A stretch of DNA of 63,986 nt from CAYUVF01 sp964448045 (GTDB taxonomy: Bacteria > Bacteroidota > Rhodothermia > Rhodothermales > Salinibacteraceae), in contig CAYUVF010000019.1 in assembly GCA_964448045.1 (NCBI GenBank), positions 1 to 63,986 on the forward strand. The letters run 5' to 3'. The first letter of the stretch is position 1. The number at the start of each line of letters is the position of its first letter. Shown here piece after piece: positions 37,110 through 46,277 of this stretch. The notes under the pieces were generated by a model, which worked only from the letters and a program-made list of their open reading frames with translations, was not told the DNA's origin and ran no database searches. The position numbers and the translations under genes are program-made.

Positions 37110-39077
37110 TTAGGTGTCAATCGTGGCGTACTTGGCGTTCCGCTCGATGAATTTGCGACGGGGTTCGACGGAGCCGCCCATCAGCGTGGAGAATGTGCGA
37201 TCGGCCGCGGCGGCGTCTTCGATGGCCACCTGCTGGAGCATCCGCGTTTCGGGGTCCATCGTGGTCGTCCAGAGCTGCTCGGGATTCATCTCGCCGAGGC
37301 CCTTGTAGCGCTGCAGGCTCGGCTTTTTGCCCTGCTCGCGCCACTCGCGCATCAGCCGGCGCATCTCGTCATCCGACCAGCAATATTCCTCATTCCGGCC
37401 GTGCTTGACCCGGTAGAGCGGCGGCAAGGCGATGTAGATGTAGCCCTTCTCGATGAGCGGGCGCAGCTGCCGGTAAAAGAACGTGAGCAGCAGCGTCCGG
37501 ATGTGGGCGCCATCCACGTCGGCATCCGTCATCATCACGATCTTGTGATAGCGGAGGCGGCTGAGATCGAACTCCTCTTCGGTGGAGGTGAGGCCAGTGC
37601 CCAGCGCCGTGACGATGTTCTTGATTTCGTTGTTTTCGAGGATGCGATCGAGCCGCGCTTTCTCGACATTCAGGATCTTTCCGCGCAGCGGCAGGATCGC
37701 CTGAAAGTGGCGGTCGCGCGCCTGCTTCGCTGACCCGCCGGCCGAGTCGCCCTCAACGAGGTACAGTTCGCTCTCTTGCGGGTCGCGGCTGGAGCAGTCG
37801 GCCAGCTTGCCGGGGAGGCCGCCGCCCGAGAAGGCGTTTTTGCGCTGGACCAGCTCGCGGGCCTTGCGCGCCGCGGCGCGGGCCTGCGCGGCCGTCACCA
37901 CCTTGCTGATAATACGCTCGGCCTCGTTGGGGTGATCTTCGAGCCACTTGCCCAGCTCGGTGCCCACGAGCGATTCGACGGCGCCCTGCACCTCGCTGTT
38001 GCCCAGCTTCGTCTTCGTCTGCCCCTCGAATTGCGGCTCGGCCACCTTGATAGAGAGCACCGCCGTCAGCCCTTCACGGAAGTCATCGCCCGTGAGGTCG
38101 AACTTGACGTTTTTGAGCAGGCCGTTCTGCTGCGCGTAATTCTTGAGCGTGCGCGTCAACGCGCGGCGGAAGCCGGAAACGTGCGTCCCGCCCTCGTGCG
38201 TGTTGATGTTGTTGACGAAGGAGAGGACGTTTTCGTTGTAGCTGTCATTCCAGCGCATCGCCAGCTCGACGGGCACCTCGGCGTCTTCGTCGGCGATGTA
38301 AATGGTGTCCTCCATGATCGGCTCACGCGCCTCGTCGAGGTACTCGACGAACTCGATGATGCCGCCCTCGAAGTGGTACTCCTCACACTGCAGCTCCTCG
38401 TCCTCCTCGCGCACATCCTCCAGCGCAATGGTGATGCCACGGTTCAGGTAGGCCAACTCGCGGAGCCGGTCGGAGAGCGTCTCGAACCGGAACTCAGTGA
38501 CCTTAAAGATGGAGGTATCGGGCCAGAACTGGATCGTCGTGCCCGTCTCTTCGTCGTCGCGCAGCGGACGGATTTCGTTGACGTGCGTGACGGGCTGGCC
38601 ATACTTGTATTCCTGCCGCCAGAGCGATCCGTCGCGCCGCACGTTGGCGATGAACCTCTCGGAGAGCGCATTCACGCAGGAAACGCCAACGCCGTGCAAT
38701 CCGCCCGAGACCTTGTAGCTTTTCTTGTCGAACTTACCGCCCGCATGGAGCACCGTCATCACCACCTCCAGCGCCGAGCGATCCTCCGTCGGGTGCTGGT
38801 CGACCGGGATGCCGCGGCCGTTATCAGCGATGGTGACCGAGCCGTCCTCGTTGATGGTGACTTCGATGTCGTCGCAGTGGCCCGCGAGCGCCTCGTCGAT
38901 CGAGTTGTCGAGCACCTCGTAGACGAGATGGTGCAGCCCGCGGATGCCCAGGTCGCCGATGTACATGGCGGGGCGCTTGCGAACAGCCTCGAGGCCTTCG
39001 AGCACCTGAATGTTTTCGGCTGCGTAGATGCTTTCCGGCAGCGGCTTTTCCGGCAGCGGTTGTTGATCTGTACTCAT
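37110..39077 (-). CDS. gyrB: DNA gyrase subunit B
   Basis: This 655-residue type II topoisomerase subunit provides the ATPase for negative supercoiling. It has RKRPAMYIGDLGIRGLHHL near residue 35, the GHKL site NSIDEALAGH and DNGRGIPVDQHP, LHGVGVSCVNAL, and the TOPRIM domain with LYLVEGDSAGGSAKQARDR near residue 440 and DADVDGAHIRTLLLTF. The C-terminus has QRYKGLGEMNPEQLWTTTM. The ATG at 39077 fits; the upstream open frame is unrelated. Confidence 0.98.
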   Translation of the reverse strand: MSTDQQPLPEKPLPESIYAAENIQVLEGLEAVRKRPAMYIGDLGIRGLHHLVYEVLDNSIDEALAGHCDDIEVTINEDGSVTIADNGRGIPVDQHPTEDRSALEVVMTVLHAGGKFDKKSYKVSGGLHGVGVSCVNALSERFIANVRRDGSLWRQEYKYGQPVTHVNEIRPLRDDEETGTTIQFWPDTSIFKVTEFRFETLSDRLRELAYLNRGITIALEDVREEDEELQCEEYHFEGGIIEFVEYLDEAREPIMEDTIYIADEDAEVPVELAMRWNDSYNENVLSFVNNINTHEGGTHVSGFRRALTRTLKNYAQQNGLLKNVKFDLTGDDFREGLTAVLSIKVAEPQFEGQTKTKLGNSEVQGAVESLVGTELGKWLEDHPNEAERIISKVVTAAQARAAARKARELVQRKNAFSGGGLPGKLADCSSRDPQESELYLVEGDSAGGSAKQARDRHFQAILPLRGKILNVEKARLDRILENNEIKNIVTALGTGLTSTEEEFDLSRLRYHKIVMMTDADVDGAHIRTLLLTFFYRQLRPLIEKGYIYIALPPLYRVKHGRNEEYCWSDDEMRRLMREWREQGKKPSLQRYKGLGEMNPEQLWTTTMDPETRMLQQVAIEDAAAADRTFSTLMGGSVEPRRKFIERNAKYATIDT

Positions 39078-39255
39078 GGTGGTTGGATCCCGTGATAGAT
39101 GCCGTGTCTCCGGCGCGTTGACGTGCGCGAGACGGATGGTGTTATGCGTATCTATATTGTAACACAGAGGCGGCGTGGCTGTTCTGCTAAAACAGCGTGA
39201 GGCTGTGGCCCATCCCGGCCAGGAAATCGGTCCAGGAATCGGGCCCGAAAGGTCC

Positions 39256-39765
39256 CTACGCCACCTCATGGCGGATCCACGTGACGAGGCCCAGCGCGCG
39301 GTCCAGAAACGGCCCGATGAGCACGCCAAATGTCTCGCCCTCGCTGTCGATCAACGCCTCGCTGCGGCGCAGCACGATACGGGCTTCTTCGACCAGCTCC
39401 TCGGAGACGGCGGGATAGAGACTCAGGAGCCGCTGATGGACTTCCTGTACGAGCCGAGACACCCGCTGCACTTTCATCCGTTCGTCGAAGTGCCGCACGA
39501 CCGCGGCGAGGTGTTCATCAGAGCGGTAACGCAGGGTGGCATGGTTGAGCAGAAGCTGCATGAGAAGATCTTGCAGCGTAGCCGCCGCTGCTTTAAGACG
39601 AGGCGCGGCGACGTCGGAAGGCTCCTGGGCCGAGGGGTCGCGCCCGGCGCGGCGCTCCCGGACGGCGTGGTGCACGTCGGCGGCGGTGGAGAGCGTGGCC
39701 ATGAGTGTCATCGATTGGAGGACGGCGGCCACACCCGGCGTCTCATCGTCGGGAGGAGGCGTCAT
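39256..39765 (-). CDS. Conserved-looking helical protein of unknown function
   Basis: This 169-residue protein is predicted mostly helical, with stretches such as LKAAAATLQDLLMQLLLNHA and VSRLVQEVHQRLLSLYPAVSEELVEEARIVL. It has no signal peptide or membrane segment. I do not recognise a family. It lies upstream of gyrB by 178 bp and downstream of the CBS gene, all on the minus strand. Confidence 0.65.
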   Translation of the reverse strand: MTPPPDDETPGVAAVLQSMTLMATLSTAADVHHAVRERRAGRDPSAQEPSDVAAPRLKAAAATLQDLLMQLLLNHATLRYRSDEHLAAVVRHFDERMKVQRVSRLVQEVHQRLLSLYPAVSEELVEEARIVLRRSEALIDSEGETFGVLIGPFLDRALGLVTWIRHEVA

Positions 39766-39844
39766 AGAAAGGGGACCATCATATTCAGCGCAGGGCACCG
39801 ATCAGCAGGCGGATGCACAGGATCCGCCGACATCCGAACGGCGC

Positions 39845-40504
39845 TTACACCTCCAGATAGCGCATAAACTCTTTCGCGCGCTCGTGCATCTCCTCCTTGT
39901 CTTCGCCGAAGGAGGCGATCACGCGGTAGTCGTTGTGCTCCAGCACGTGGCGGATGCGCGTGGTATCGGTGATATTGAGCTTGATCGTCACCCGAAGCTT
40001 GTCGGAGTCTTCGGCGGATTCCGATGCCACCGCGCGCACTTTAGCGCCGTTCTGCTCGATGACGTGGACCAGCTTGGCCAGCGCGTAATCTCGTGGCGCG
40101 ACCTCCAAGGCCAGGATGGCACCCGGCTCCTGCGTGGCGAGCATCTGCGCGAACTCCTCGAAGATATCGTGGCGCCGCACGAGCCCCACGTATTGCAGAT
40201 CATTACCCACCGTGATCGGGAGCGTCGTCAGGTCGTGCTGCACCATGATCTTGGCCGCGTCGAAGACGTGCTCATCCGGATGGGTGCTCACCGGATTCGG
40301 ACGCACCAGGTTGGCGATGATTGCATCAGCGCTCGGCGCATCCATCAACTGCTCCTCGGATACGATGCCGACGAGCTGCTCCGCCTCGTTGATGACCGGA
40401 AGATGGCGCACGCGCCACTCCATGATCAGTCCGAGGGCGTCCTCGACAGTGTCGTGCTCTTTCAGAGCGGGGATCGAAGTATTAAGTACGTCCTGAACTT
40501 TCAT
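39845..40504 (-). CDS. CBS-pair protein with C-terminal ACT-like domain
   Basis: This 219-residue protein has two CBS motifs (VQDVLNTSIPALKEHDTVEDAL to LVGIVSEEQLM; then VSTHPDEHVFDAAKIMVQHDLTTLPI to GLVRRHDIFEEF) followed by an ACT-like region (ILALEVAPRDYALAKLVHVIEQNGAKV, about residues 135-200). This architecture resembles AcuB-type regulatory proteins. The effector and partner are unknown. Confidence 0.88.
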   Translation of the reverse strand: MKVQDVLNTSIPALKEHDTVEDALGLIMEWRVRHLPVINEAEQLVGIVSEEQLMDAPSADAIIANLVRPNPVSTHPDEHVFDAAKIMVQHDLTTLPITVGNDLQYVGLVRRHDIFEEFAQMLATQEPGAILALEVAPRDYALAKLVHVIEQNGAKVRAVASESAEDSDKLRVTIKLNITDTTRIRHVLEHNDYRVIASFGEDKEEMHERAKEFMRYLEV

Positions 40505-40601
40505 GGCAGTGGGGGCCTGCGTTACGCGAGGGCAGGGCTATTCGAGAGAATAACCGTCCGCCTCAAGATCGTGCAAGGGCTGTGCCGGGCTACTCATGGG
40601 T

Positions 40602-40619
40602 GGCAGATTGTCATCTGCC
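40602..40619. other. Small perfect hairpin downstream of hflX
   Basis: Arms ggcagat/atctgcc with loop tgtc lie 38 bp past the hflX stop. No T tract is seen, so its role as a terminator is doubtful. Confidence 0.45.
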
Positions 40620-40656
40620 GTTACCGCTTCGGGCCGGCTGTCCGGGGGGTGCGCCT

Positions 40657-42072
40657 TTAATCTTGAAGGACAGGGCGGAGTTCTGCAAAATCCTGCAACA
40701 ACTCCCCGATGCGCTTCTCGTCTCGCTTCGATACGCGGAACTGCATGCGCGCCACGGCCTGCGGGCTCGATCCGTTTTCGCCATTTTCGGCGTACATGTA
40801 ATCTTCATCTACAACATCGGCCAACCGGTGGATGGAGGAGATAGCTTTCGGCTCAGTCACGGGTACGTATGCCACCCGTTCCACGAAGTCTTTTTCGATG
40901 AGCGCCAGCAGCTTATCCTTCAGCCCCTGCAGCCCAATACCGCGCAGGGCGGACACAAATGCCGCGTCGGGATGCTCCCGGCGGAGGGCTTCGAGATGCT
41001 TGGGCTCCCCAATCGCGTCCACTTTATTAAACACTGTGAGGATCGGTTTGTCCTCGGCGTCCAACTCGTGCAGGGTTTCGCCGACGACATCCATGTGGTC
41101 TTCGAAGCGCGGGTGGGTCACATCGACCACGTGGACGAGCACGTCGCTCTCGCGCACCTCGTCGAGCGTGCTCTTGAAACTCTCGATGAGCCGGTGCGGT
41201 AGCTTGCGAATGAACCCGACCGTATCGGAGACGAGCACCTTCTGGCTATCGTCGAGCATCAGGCTACGCGTGGTGGAGTCGAGCGTGGCGAAGAGGCGGT
41301 CTTCGGCCAGCATGCTCTCATCCGTGAGCGCGTTCATCAGGGTGGATTTGCCGGCGTTCGTGTAGCCGACGAACGAAACGCGCTGATGCTTCGAGCGGCC
41401 TTTGCGCTGGGTGGTGCGCTGCTGATCGATCTTTTCCAGCTTGTCTTTCAGCGCCGAGATGCGCTTGTCGATGAGCCGCCGGTCGGTCTCGATCTGTGTT
41501 TCACCGGGGCCCTTCGTGCCGATGCCGCCCTCCTGCCGGGAGAGGTGGGTCCACCGCCGCGTCAATCGCGGGCGCAAGTACTGCAGCTGGGCAAGCTCCA
41601 CTTGCGTTTTCGCCGCTGCCGTCTGCGCCCGGTTGGCAAAGATGTCGAGGATCAGGCCGGAACGATCGAGCAGCTTGCATCCGAGCTGTTGTTCGATGTT
41701 GCGCACCTGCACAGGCGAGAGGTCGTCGTCGAAGATCACGAGGTCCGAGCCGCGCTCGGCGGCCAACCGCTTGATCTCCTTGACCTTCCCCGACCCGATA
41801 AACGTCGCGGGGTTGATGCTCATCAGCGACTGCGTGACGCGGTCGGTCACTTCGGCGCCAGCGGTGCGCGCCAGTTGCTCGAGTTCATTCAGGTGATCGC
41901 GCACGTCCCAGCGCGAGGTGTCGGGCGTAATCACGCCCACGATGATCGCCGACTCAGGCGTAGAATCCTCCGGGGTGTACAAAAGTCGTGTACCGATTGC
42001 TGAGAAAGAATGCGGCGGTGAACCACCGGGGGTGAGGCCCGGTCTCGATGCAGTTCTTGTACCTATTTCCAC
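40657..42072 (-). CDS. hflX: Ribosome-associated GTPase HflX
   Basis: The protein has an N-terminal HflX domain (NPATFIGSGKVKEIKRLA, FDDDLSPVQVRNIEQQL), the glycine-rich linker GIGTKGPGETQIETDRRLI, and a GTPase domain with G1 GYTNAGKSTLMN near residue 250, G3 DTVGFIRKLPH and G4 NKVD. HflX splits stalled or stressed ribosomes. Coordinates give the longest frame from a GTG (471 residues); a TTG at 41982, giving MYTPEDSTPESAIIVGV-type N-terminus, fits the family better. Confidence 0.95.
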   Translation of the reverse strand: MEIGTRTASRPGLTPGGSPPHSFSAIGTRLLYTPEDSTPESAIIVGVITPDTSRWDVRDHLNELEQLARTAGAEVTDRVTQSLMSINPATFIGSGKVKEIKRLAAERGSDLVIFDDDLSPVQVRNIEQQLGCKLLDRSGLILDIFANRAQTAAAKTQVELAQLQYLRPRLTRRWTHLSRQEGGIGTKGPGETQIETDRRLIDKRISALKDKLEKIDQQRTTQRKGRSKHQRVSFVGYTNAGKSTLMNALTDESMLAEDRLFATLDSTTRSLMLDDSQKVLVSDTVGFIRKLPHRLIESFKSTLDEVRESDVLVHVVDVTHPRFEDHMDVVGETLHELDAEDKPILTVFNKVDAIGEPKHLEALRREHPDAAFVSALRGIGLQGLKDKLLALIEKDFVERVAYVPVTEPKAISSIHRLADVVDEDYMYAENGENGSSPQAVARMQFRVSKRDEKRIGELLQDFAELRPVLQD

Positions 42073-42138
42073 CGACCGTGTTGCACGCCAGCCGCCTGCT
42101 GCGCCGTCCCAAGCCGGGCGCGACAGGATGCTGTGCTA

Positions 42139-42720
42139 CTACTCTTCGAGCGGCTTCGTATCGTAGGTGCGCTGCTTCGCGTGGGCGAAGCGCGCATCCA
42201 GCTTGGCAGCTACGATGGACTGAAAATCGTCGACCTGATCGGCCGGGACGCGGAGCTCAAACCGGCCGCGCTCATCCGCCTCCGTATTCTGATAGAGAAA
42301 CACGTAGCGGCGCGCCCCTTCGTCTTCGACTGCGAAATAATCGACGATCTGGCCCCATGCGACCGCCCGGCTGATGCGGTTGATATCGTAGATTACGCCG
42401 TAGTGCGTCACGAGGATGGAGCGCGACACGGCCGCCCCGATGCACCAGAACACCCCCCCTGCCGGATAGCCAATGAGCAGGCTCGGCTCAACCGGGGAGC
42501 CCGTCCACCACGCATACAACAGCCCCGATGAAACCGCCGTCGTGAACAGCGCCGGGCCGAGGGGAAAGCCGCGGAGGCGACCCCGGCGCCAGGCCATCAG
42601 GGGGCGCCGGACGCGCAAGTAGCTGATGAGCGCACTGAGCATGAACACCGAGGCAACGCCGACGAACGCGGTGAGCAGCGTGAGGTGCAAGACGGGCAAC
42701 ACATCGGTGAAAGCAGGCAT
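42139..42720 (-). CDS. Membrane protein with PH-like C-terminal region, unknown function
   Basis: This 193-residue protein has about three hydrophobic helices in the first 115 residues (VLHLTLLTAFVGVASVFMLSAL, LFTTAVSSGLLYAW, GYPAGGVFWCIGAAV), then a soluble part with THYGVIYDINRISRAVAWGQIVDYFAVED that resembles bacterial PH-like (bPH) domains. Function is unknown. It lies between hflX and the VWA gene on the same strand. Confidence 0.7.
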   Translation of the reverse strand: MPAFTDVLPVLHLTLLTAFVGVASVFMLSALISYLRVRRPLMAWRRGRLRGFPLGPALFTTAVSSGLLYAWWTGSPVEPSLLIGYPAGGVFWCIGAAVSRSILVTHYGVIYDINRISRAVAWGQIVDYFAVEDEGARRYVFLYQNTEADERGRFELRVPADQVDDFQSIVAAKLDARFAHAKQRTYDTKPLEE

Positions 42721-42790
42721 CGGGACACCGCCTACAAGTTCAAGCTCATGCGATAGAGCAGCGGCGGGATACCCGCGCTCACACCCGCGA

Positions 42791-44920
42791 TCACGCGGTC
42801 GCGGCTTCGGGCGTCCACTGGCGCGCCACTACCATCTCGGCTACGAGAAAACCCAACGCCAGCAGCAGAAAGACGTTCCAGATTTCGGTGCCCATACGGC
42901 GCTGTTGGAGCGCTTCGGCGATGGGGGGTGCGGATCCGGTTTCGCTGGCTTCCAGCACGCGCACCTCGGCCCCAAGTGCGGCTCCCAGTTGCTGGGCGGC
43001 TTCCTCTGGCGCAGCGGCGCGCGGATCGCTCTCGCGCGGATCGATATTGAAGGCGACCCGGCGCACGATCTCCTCCCCCACACGCACATCATAGATGCCG
43101 GGCGTGCGCAGGGCCGCGCTCGTCTGCACCAGCTGGGCCCCAAAGAGGTTGCGCTGCTCGGGCGTGTGTTCGGTGCCATCGGGACCGATCAGGCGAAGCG
43201 GCCCGGCATCGGGGGCACCCGTAATCCGCAACTCGCCGGGGCGCCCGACGGTCATCTGCTCCCCCGCGACCGACTCGCCCGCCGAGAGGTAGTACACCGA
43301 GCGGTAGAGCAGCGGGATAAACAGTCCGCGTACCGGCAGATCGCTCCACTGCGGGGTCGGCGCTACGGCCGAGAGGAGCGCGACGCCGCTGCCGTATCGC
43401 AGCTCGTGCAGAAACGGGAACCCGTTCGAGAGCTCAATGAGCGTCTGCGACGCCCCGCCACTTGGCGAGTAGTTCATCGCAAAGTAAATGTCGGGACTCT
43501 CTACCTGCGCTTCGGACGGGTCCTGCGCCGGCCCAAAGATGCCCTGAAAGAGCGGATGCTCCAGATCGACCTGCTCGAATGATGCGATCGAGCGCGAGCC
43601 TTCGATCGATCCGCTGAAGCCGCTGAACGTGCCACCGCCCAGCTGCTCAAACAGGGCGTTGTAGTCACTGGATTGGGCACGGCTGCTGGGAAAAAAGAGC
43701 AGCCCCCCGCCCGATTCGACGTATCGGGCCAGCGTGTTGACCTCGCCGCTCGACAGCGACGCCGGCCCCACGAGCGCCACGGCGTCGTACGCGCCCAGCG
43801 ACGTAGCTGCCAACTCGCTCTCGGGGATGGTCGTGGCGCGGAAGGCGAGACGGCCCTGCACCAGCTCGGGCGAGAGTGCCAGGTCGAGGTACTCGGTCGA
43901 CTGCTCCTCGCCCCGAACGACGAGTAGCTCGCGCTCGCGGGGCACGTGCAGCGTGAAGTAGCGCGTGTTATCGTACGCAAACGCATCGTCCTCAATCTCG
44001 ACGGCGCCCACCAACCAGCCGCGCTGCTGCGGCGTGGCGGTAAACTCGACGGTCGTCTCCACGCCGGGCTCCAGCGTGGTCGTCGCCTGCGCTACCCGTT
44101 CGCCCTGCACGAAAACGCTCGCCACGTAGCCGTTCATCGGCTCAGAGCTGTAGTTGACGAGCGTCGCTGTCATCTGTACGGGTTGCCCGACTTCGACGAT
44201 GCGGCTCGTCACCTGCACGTCGGTCACGGCCACGTTGGCGTGCTCACGCGTGCCGACGGGCACCAGCGTCACCCCGATGTTATCCGGCAGCGACGCCGCC
44301 AGCGAATCGGCCAGGGTGGACTGCTGCGCGTCGGTGAAGACGTAGATTTCTTTGTTGATCGGATCGGCGGCTTGCAGCGCGTCGGCGGCTTCGGCTACAC
44401 TTCGGGCGAGAGTGGCACCACCCGGCTGTGGCTCGACCGCGCCGATGGCGTCGCGTAGCGCACTGCGGCTCTCGTACGGCGTCGGAGTGCTCGATGCGGC
44501 GCGGCCCGTCGTCAGCAAAAACAGCGCATCGTTGGCATCGACAGGTTCCGTCAGACCCGTCGCCAGATTCTTGGCCTGTTCGAGGTAGCCGCCCTGGCCA
44601 TCGCGCAGCGTCATCGAGAGCGAGTTGTCGACGACGATCCCCCAGGCCGTCCGCGCTGATCCCACGGTACCCGCCAGGTCACCCGTGAGCGTGGGCCGTG
44701 CGAACGCCAGCACGAGCGCCGCAATCGCCAGCATGCGCAGCGCCAGCAGCAGCCACTGCTTCACGCGCACCCGCTGCATGGTCGACTTCTCTAACGACTG
44801 CAGAAACGTCAGCGAGCTAAAGTCGACCGTCTTCGGGCGCCGCAGGTTGAACAGGTGCACCAGTAGCGGCAGCGCGGCCGCCGCCAGCCCAAACAGCATC
44901 AACGGGTTCAGAAACTCCAC
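42791..44920 (-). CDS. BatA-like protein: N-terminal double membrane anchor plus VWA domain
   Basis: The product is 709 residues from a GTG at 44920, chosen because homologues start FLNPLMLFGL. Two helices (residues 4-22 and about 55-75) with RRPKTVDFSSLTFLQSL between them form the aerotolerance-operon double anchor. A von Willebrand A-like domain follows, with the metal site VVDNSLSM. The middle is beta-rich and extracytoplasmic, and a last helix near residue 690 (NVFLLLALGFLVAEMVV) re-anchors it. Such proteins often work with MoxR ATPases, but none is in the window. A GTG at 44950 is also possible. Confidence 0.88.
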   Translation of the reverse strand: MEFLNPLMLFGLAAAALPLLVHLFNLRRPKTVDFSSLTFLQSLEKSTMQRVRVKQWLLLALRMLAIAALVLAFARPTLTGDLAGTVGSARTAWGIVVDNSLSMTLRDGQGGYLEQAKNLATGLTEPVDANDALFLLTTGRAASSTPTPYESRSALRDAIGAVEPQPGGATLARSVAEAADALQAADPINKEIYVFTDAQQSTLADSLAASLPDNIGVTLVPVGTREHANVAVTDVQVTSRIVEVGQPVQMTATLVNYSSEPMNGYVASVFVQGERVAQATTTLEPGVETTVEFTATPQQRGWLVGAVEIEDDAFAYDNTRYFTLHVPRERELLVVRGEEQSTEYLDLALSPELVQGRLAFRATTIPESELAATSLGAYDAVALVGPASLSSGEVNTLARYVESGGGLLFFPSSRAQSSDYNALFEQLGGGTFSGFSGSIEGSRSIASFEQVDLEHPLFQGIFGPAQDPSEAQVESPDIYFAMNYSPSGGASQTLIELSNGFPFLHELRYGSGVALLSAVAPTPQWSDLPVRGLFIPLLYRSVYYLSAGESVAGEQMTVGRPGELRITGAPDAGPLRLIGPDGTEHTPEQRNLFGAQLVQTSAALRTPGIYDVRVGEEIVRRVAFNIDPRESDPRAAAPEEAAQQLGAALGAEVRVLEASETGSAPPIAEALQQRRMGTEIWNVFLLLALGFLVAEMVVARQWTPEAATA

Positions 44921-45003
44921 GACGGGGGACGAGCGCGTGATCAAGACCACAGGAGAGGGACGCGGCTGCTACCAAGGCGCCGACGCGGCTGTTCCACGCG
45001 CGC

Positions 45004-45573
45004 TCACTCGGCCGCCGCCGTGAGCTCCTCCAGTGCATTACGGAGCGCCCCCTCCATCAATACGCCGGTGTGTTCGTAGCGGATGCGTCCCTGCCGGTCG
45101 ATGAGGTAGGTGCGCGGGATGGCGTCGCCGGGATATTTGCGCACGGCCCGCCGCCCATCCACCTGCGGGTAATTCATGCCCTTGTCCTCGGCGTATGAGC
45201 GGACGCTCTCGACGCCGCCCTCGTCGACGGCCAGCCCCACGAACTGCACGCCGCGATCGGCAAACTCGCGCTGCAGGTCGATGAAGCCGGGGATCTCAAC
45301 GCGGCACGGCGGGCACCACGTGGCCCACACGTTGAGCACCACGATCGTGCCGCGCTGCTCGGACAGCCGGAACGTGCCGCCGTCGAGCGTCGCCGCTGCA
45401 AAATCGGGCGCCGGGCGGAGGGGCGTGGACACGTCGATGTCGGGATACGCCGTCCGAAACACGTAAAAGGCGACGCCCAGAAGCAGCGCCCAGTGCCAGT
45501 AGTCTTTGACGAAGCGCCCGATCCGCGCGGCCCACGAGGGCGTGGCGGGCGCATCGGGAGAAGGGCTACTCAT
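45004..45573 (-). CDS. Membrane-anchored TlpA/ResA-like thioredoxin, CPPC type
   Basis: This 189-residue protein has one membrane anchor (WALLLGVAFYVFRTA, residues about 28-42) and an extracytoplasmic thioredoxin fold with WATWCPPCRVEIPGF near residue 92 and a cis-Pro in DAIPRTYLID. Such proteins reduce disulfides in periplasmic proteins, for instance cytochrome c. Its start overlaps the previous gene's stop by 8 bp, so the two are translationally coupled. Confidence 0.93.
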   Translation of the reverse strand: MSSPSPDAPATPSWAARIGRFVKDYWHWALLLGVAFYVFRTAYPDIDVSTPLRPAPDFAAATLDGGTFRLSEQRGTIVVLNVWATWCPPCRVEIPGFIDLQREFADRGVQFVGLAVDEGGVESVRSYAEDKGMNYPQVDGRRAVRKYPGDAIPRTYLIDRQGRIRYEHTGVLMEGALRNALEELTAAAE

Positions 45574-46141
45574 CGGCGATCAGCTTCTTGAGTTCGGGGC
45601 GCAGCATATCCTCCGTCAGCAATCCAGGCGCGTAGCCCTCGATAACGCCGTCGGGGCCTACGACGAACGTCGTCGGCACGGTGGGCACGCCGCCGTACTG
45701 GCGGGCGATGGTGCCGTCGTCGATGATGAGCGGATAGTTGATGTCCATCTCTTCGGCGTAGGGGCGCACGACCTCGAAGCCGCCCTCATCGAGCGAGATG
45801 CCGACGAACTGAACGTCATCCGCGAACTCGTCCTGCAACTCGATAAAATCGGGAATCTCCTTGCGGCAGGGCGCGCACCACGTGGCCCAGAAGTTGAGCA
45901 CGACGACGGTGCCGCGCTGCTCGGACAGCTGGAATGGGCCGCCGCGCATCGTGGGGCGGCGGAAGTCGGGAGCGCGCATGGTCGCGTCGCTGCCAGTGGT
46001 GTCGATGGCCGGCGGATCGGCAAGGATGCGCACATCGTCCGGCCCCCACGCCGTGATAAGCAGCACGCCGAGGCCGACGCCTGCGAGCACGGCGACCAAA
46101 CGGCCGAGGAGAGCGGAGGGATTGGACATGAGAGGCGACAT
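45566..46141 (-). CDS. Membrane-anchored TlpA/ResA-like thioredoxin, CAPC type
   Basis: This 191-residue protein has an N-terminal anchor (LLGRLVAVLAGVGLGVLLITAW) and a thioredoxin domain with WATWCAPCRKEIPDF near residue 90 and TVPTTFVVGPDG. It is clearly paralogous to the next gene downstream (shared LSEQRGT-VVVLN-WATWC block) but with CAPC instead of CPPC. The start at 46141 is the family-like one; 46129 is an alternative. It is divergent from the aldolase-like gene. Confidence 0.93.
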   Translation of the reverse strand: MSPLMSNPSALLGRLVAVLAGVGLGVLLITAWGPDDVRILADPPAIDTTGSDATMRAPDFRRPTMRGGPFQLSEQRGTVVVLNFWATWCAPCRKEIPDFIELQDEFADDVQFVGISLDEGGFEVVRPYAEEMDINYPLIIDDGTIARQYGGVPTVPTTFVVGPDGVIEGYAPGLLTEDMLRPELKKLIADE

Positions 46142-46277
46142 GATATAACAAGCGGGAAACGAACCGATGCACAAACTCTCGGGACTCAGCCGGTGTTTCG
46201 GCTCGCCACCACGAAACCTTGGGGGCCGCCCATTCGGTTTCATCGTGATACTGCCTTCATCTTTCTTCCCCCGCCTC

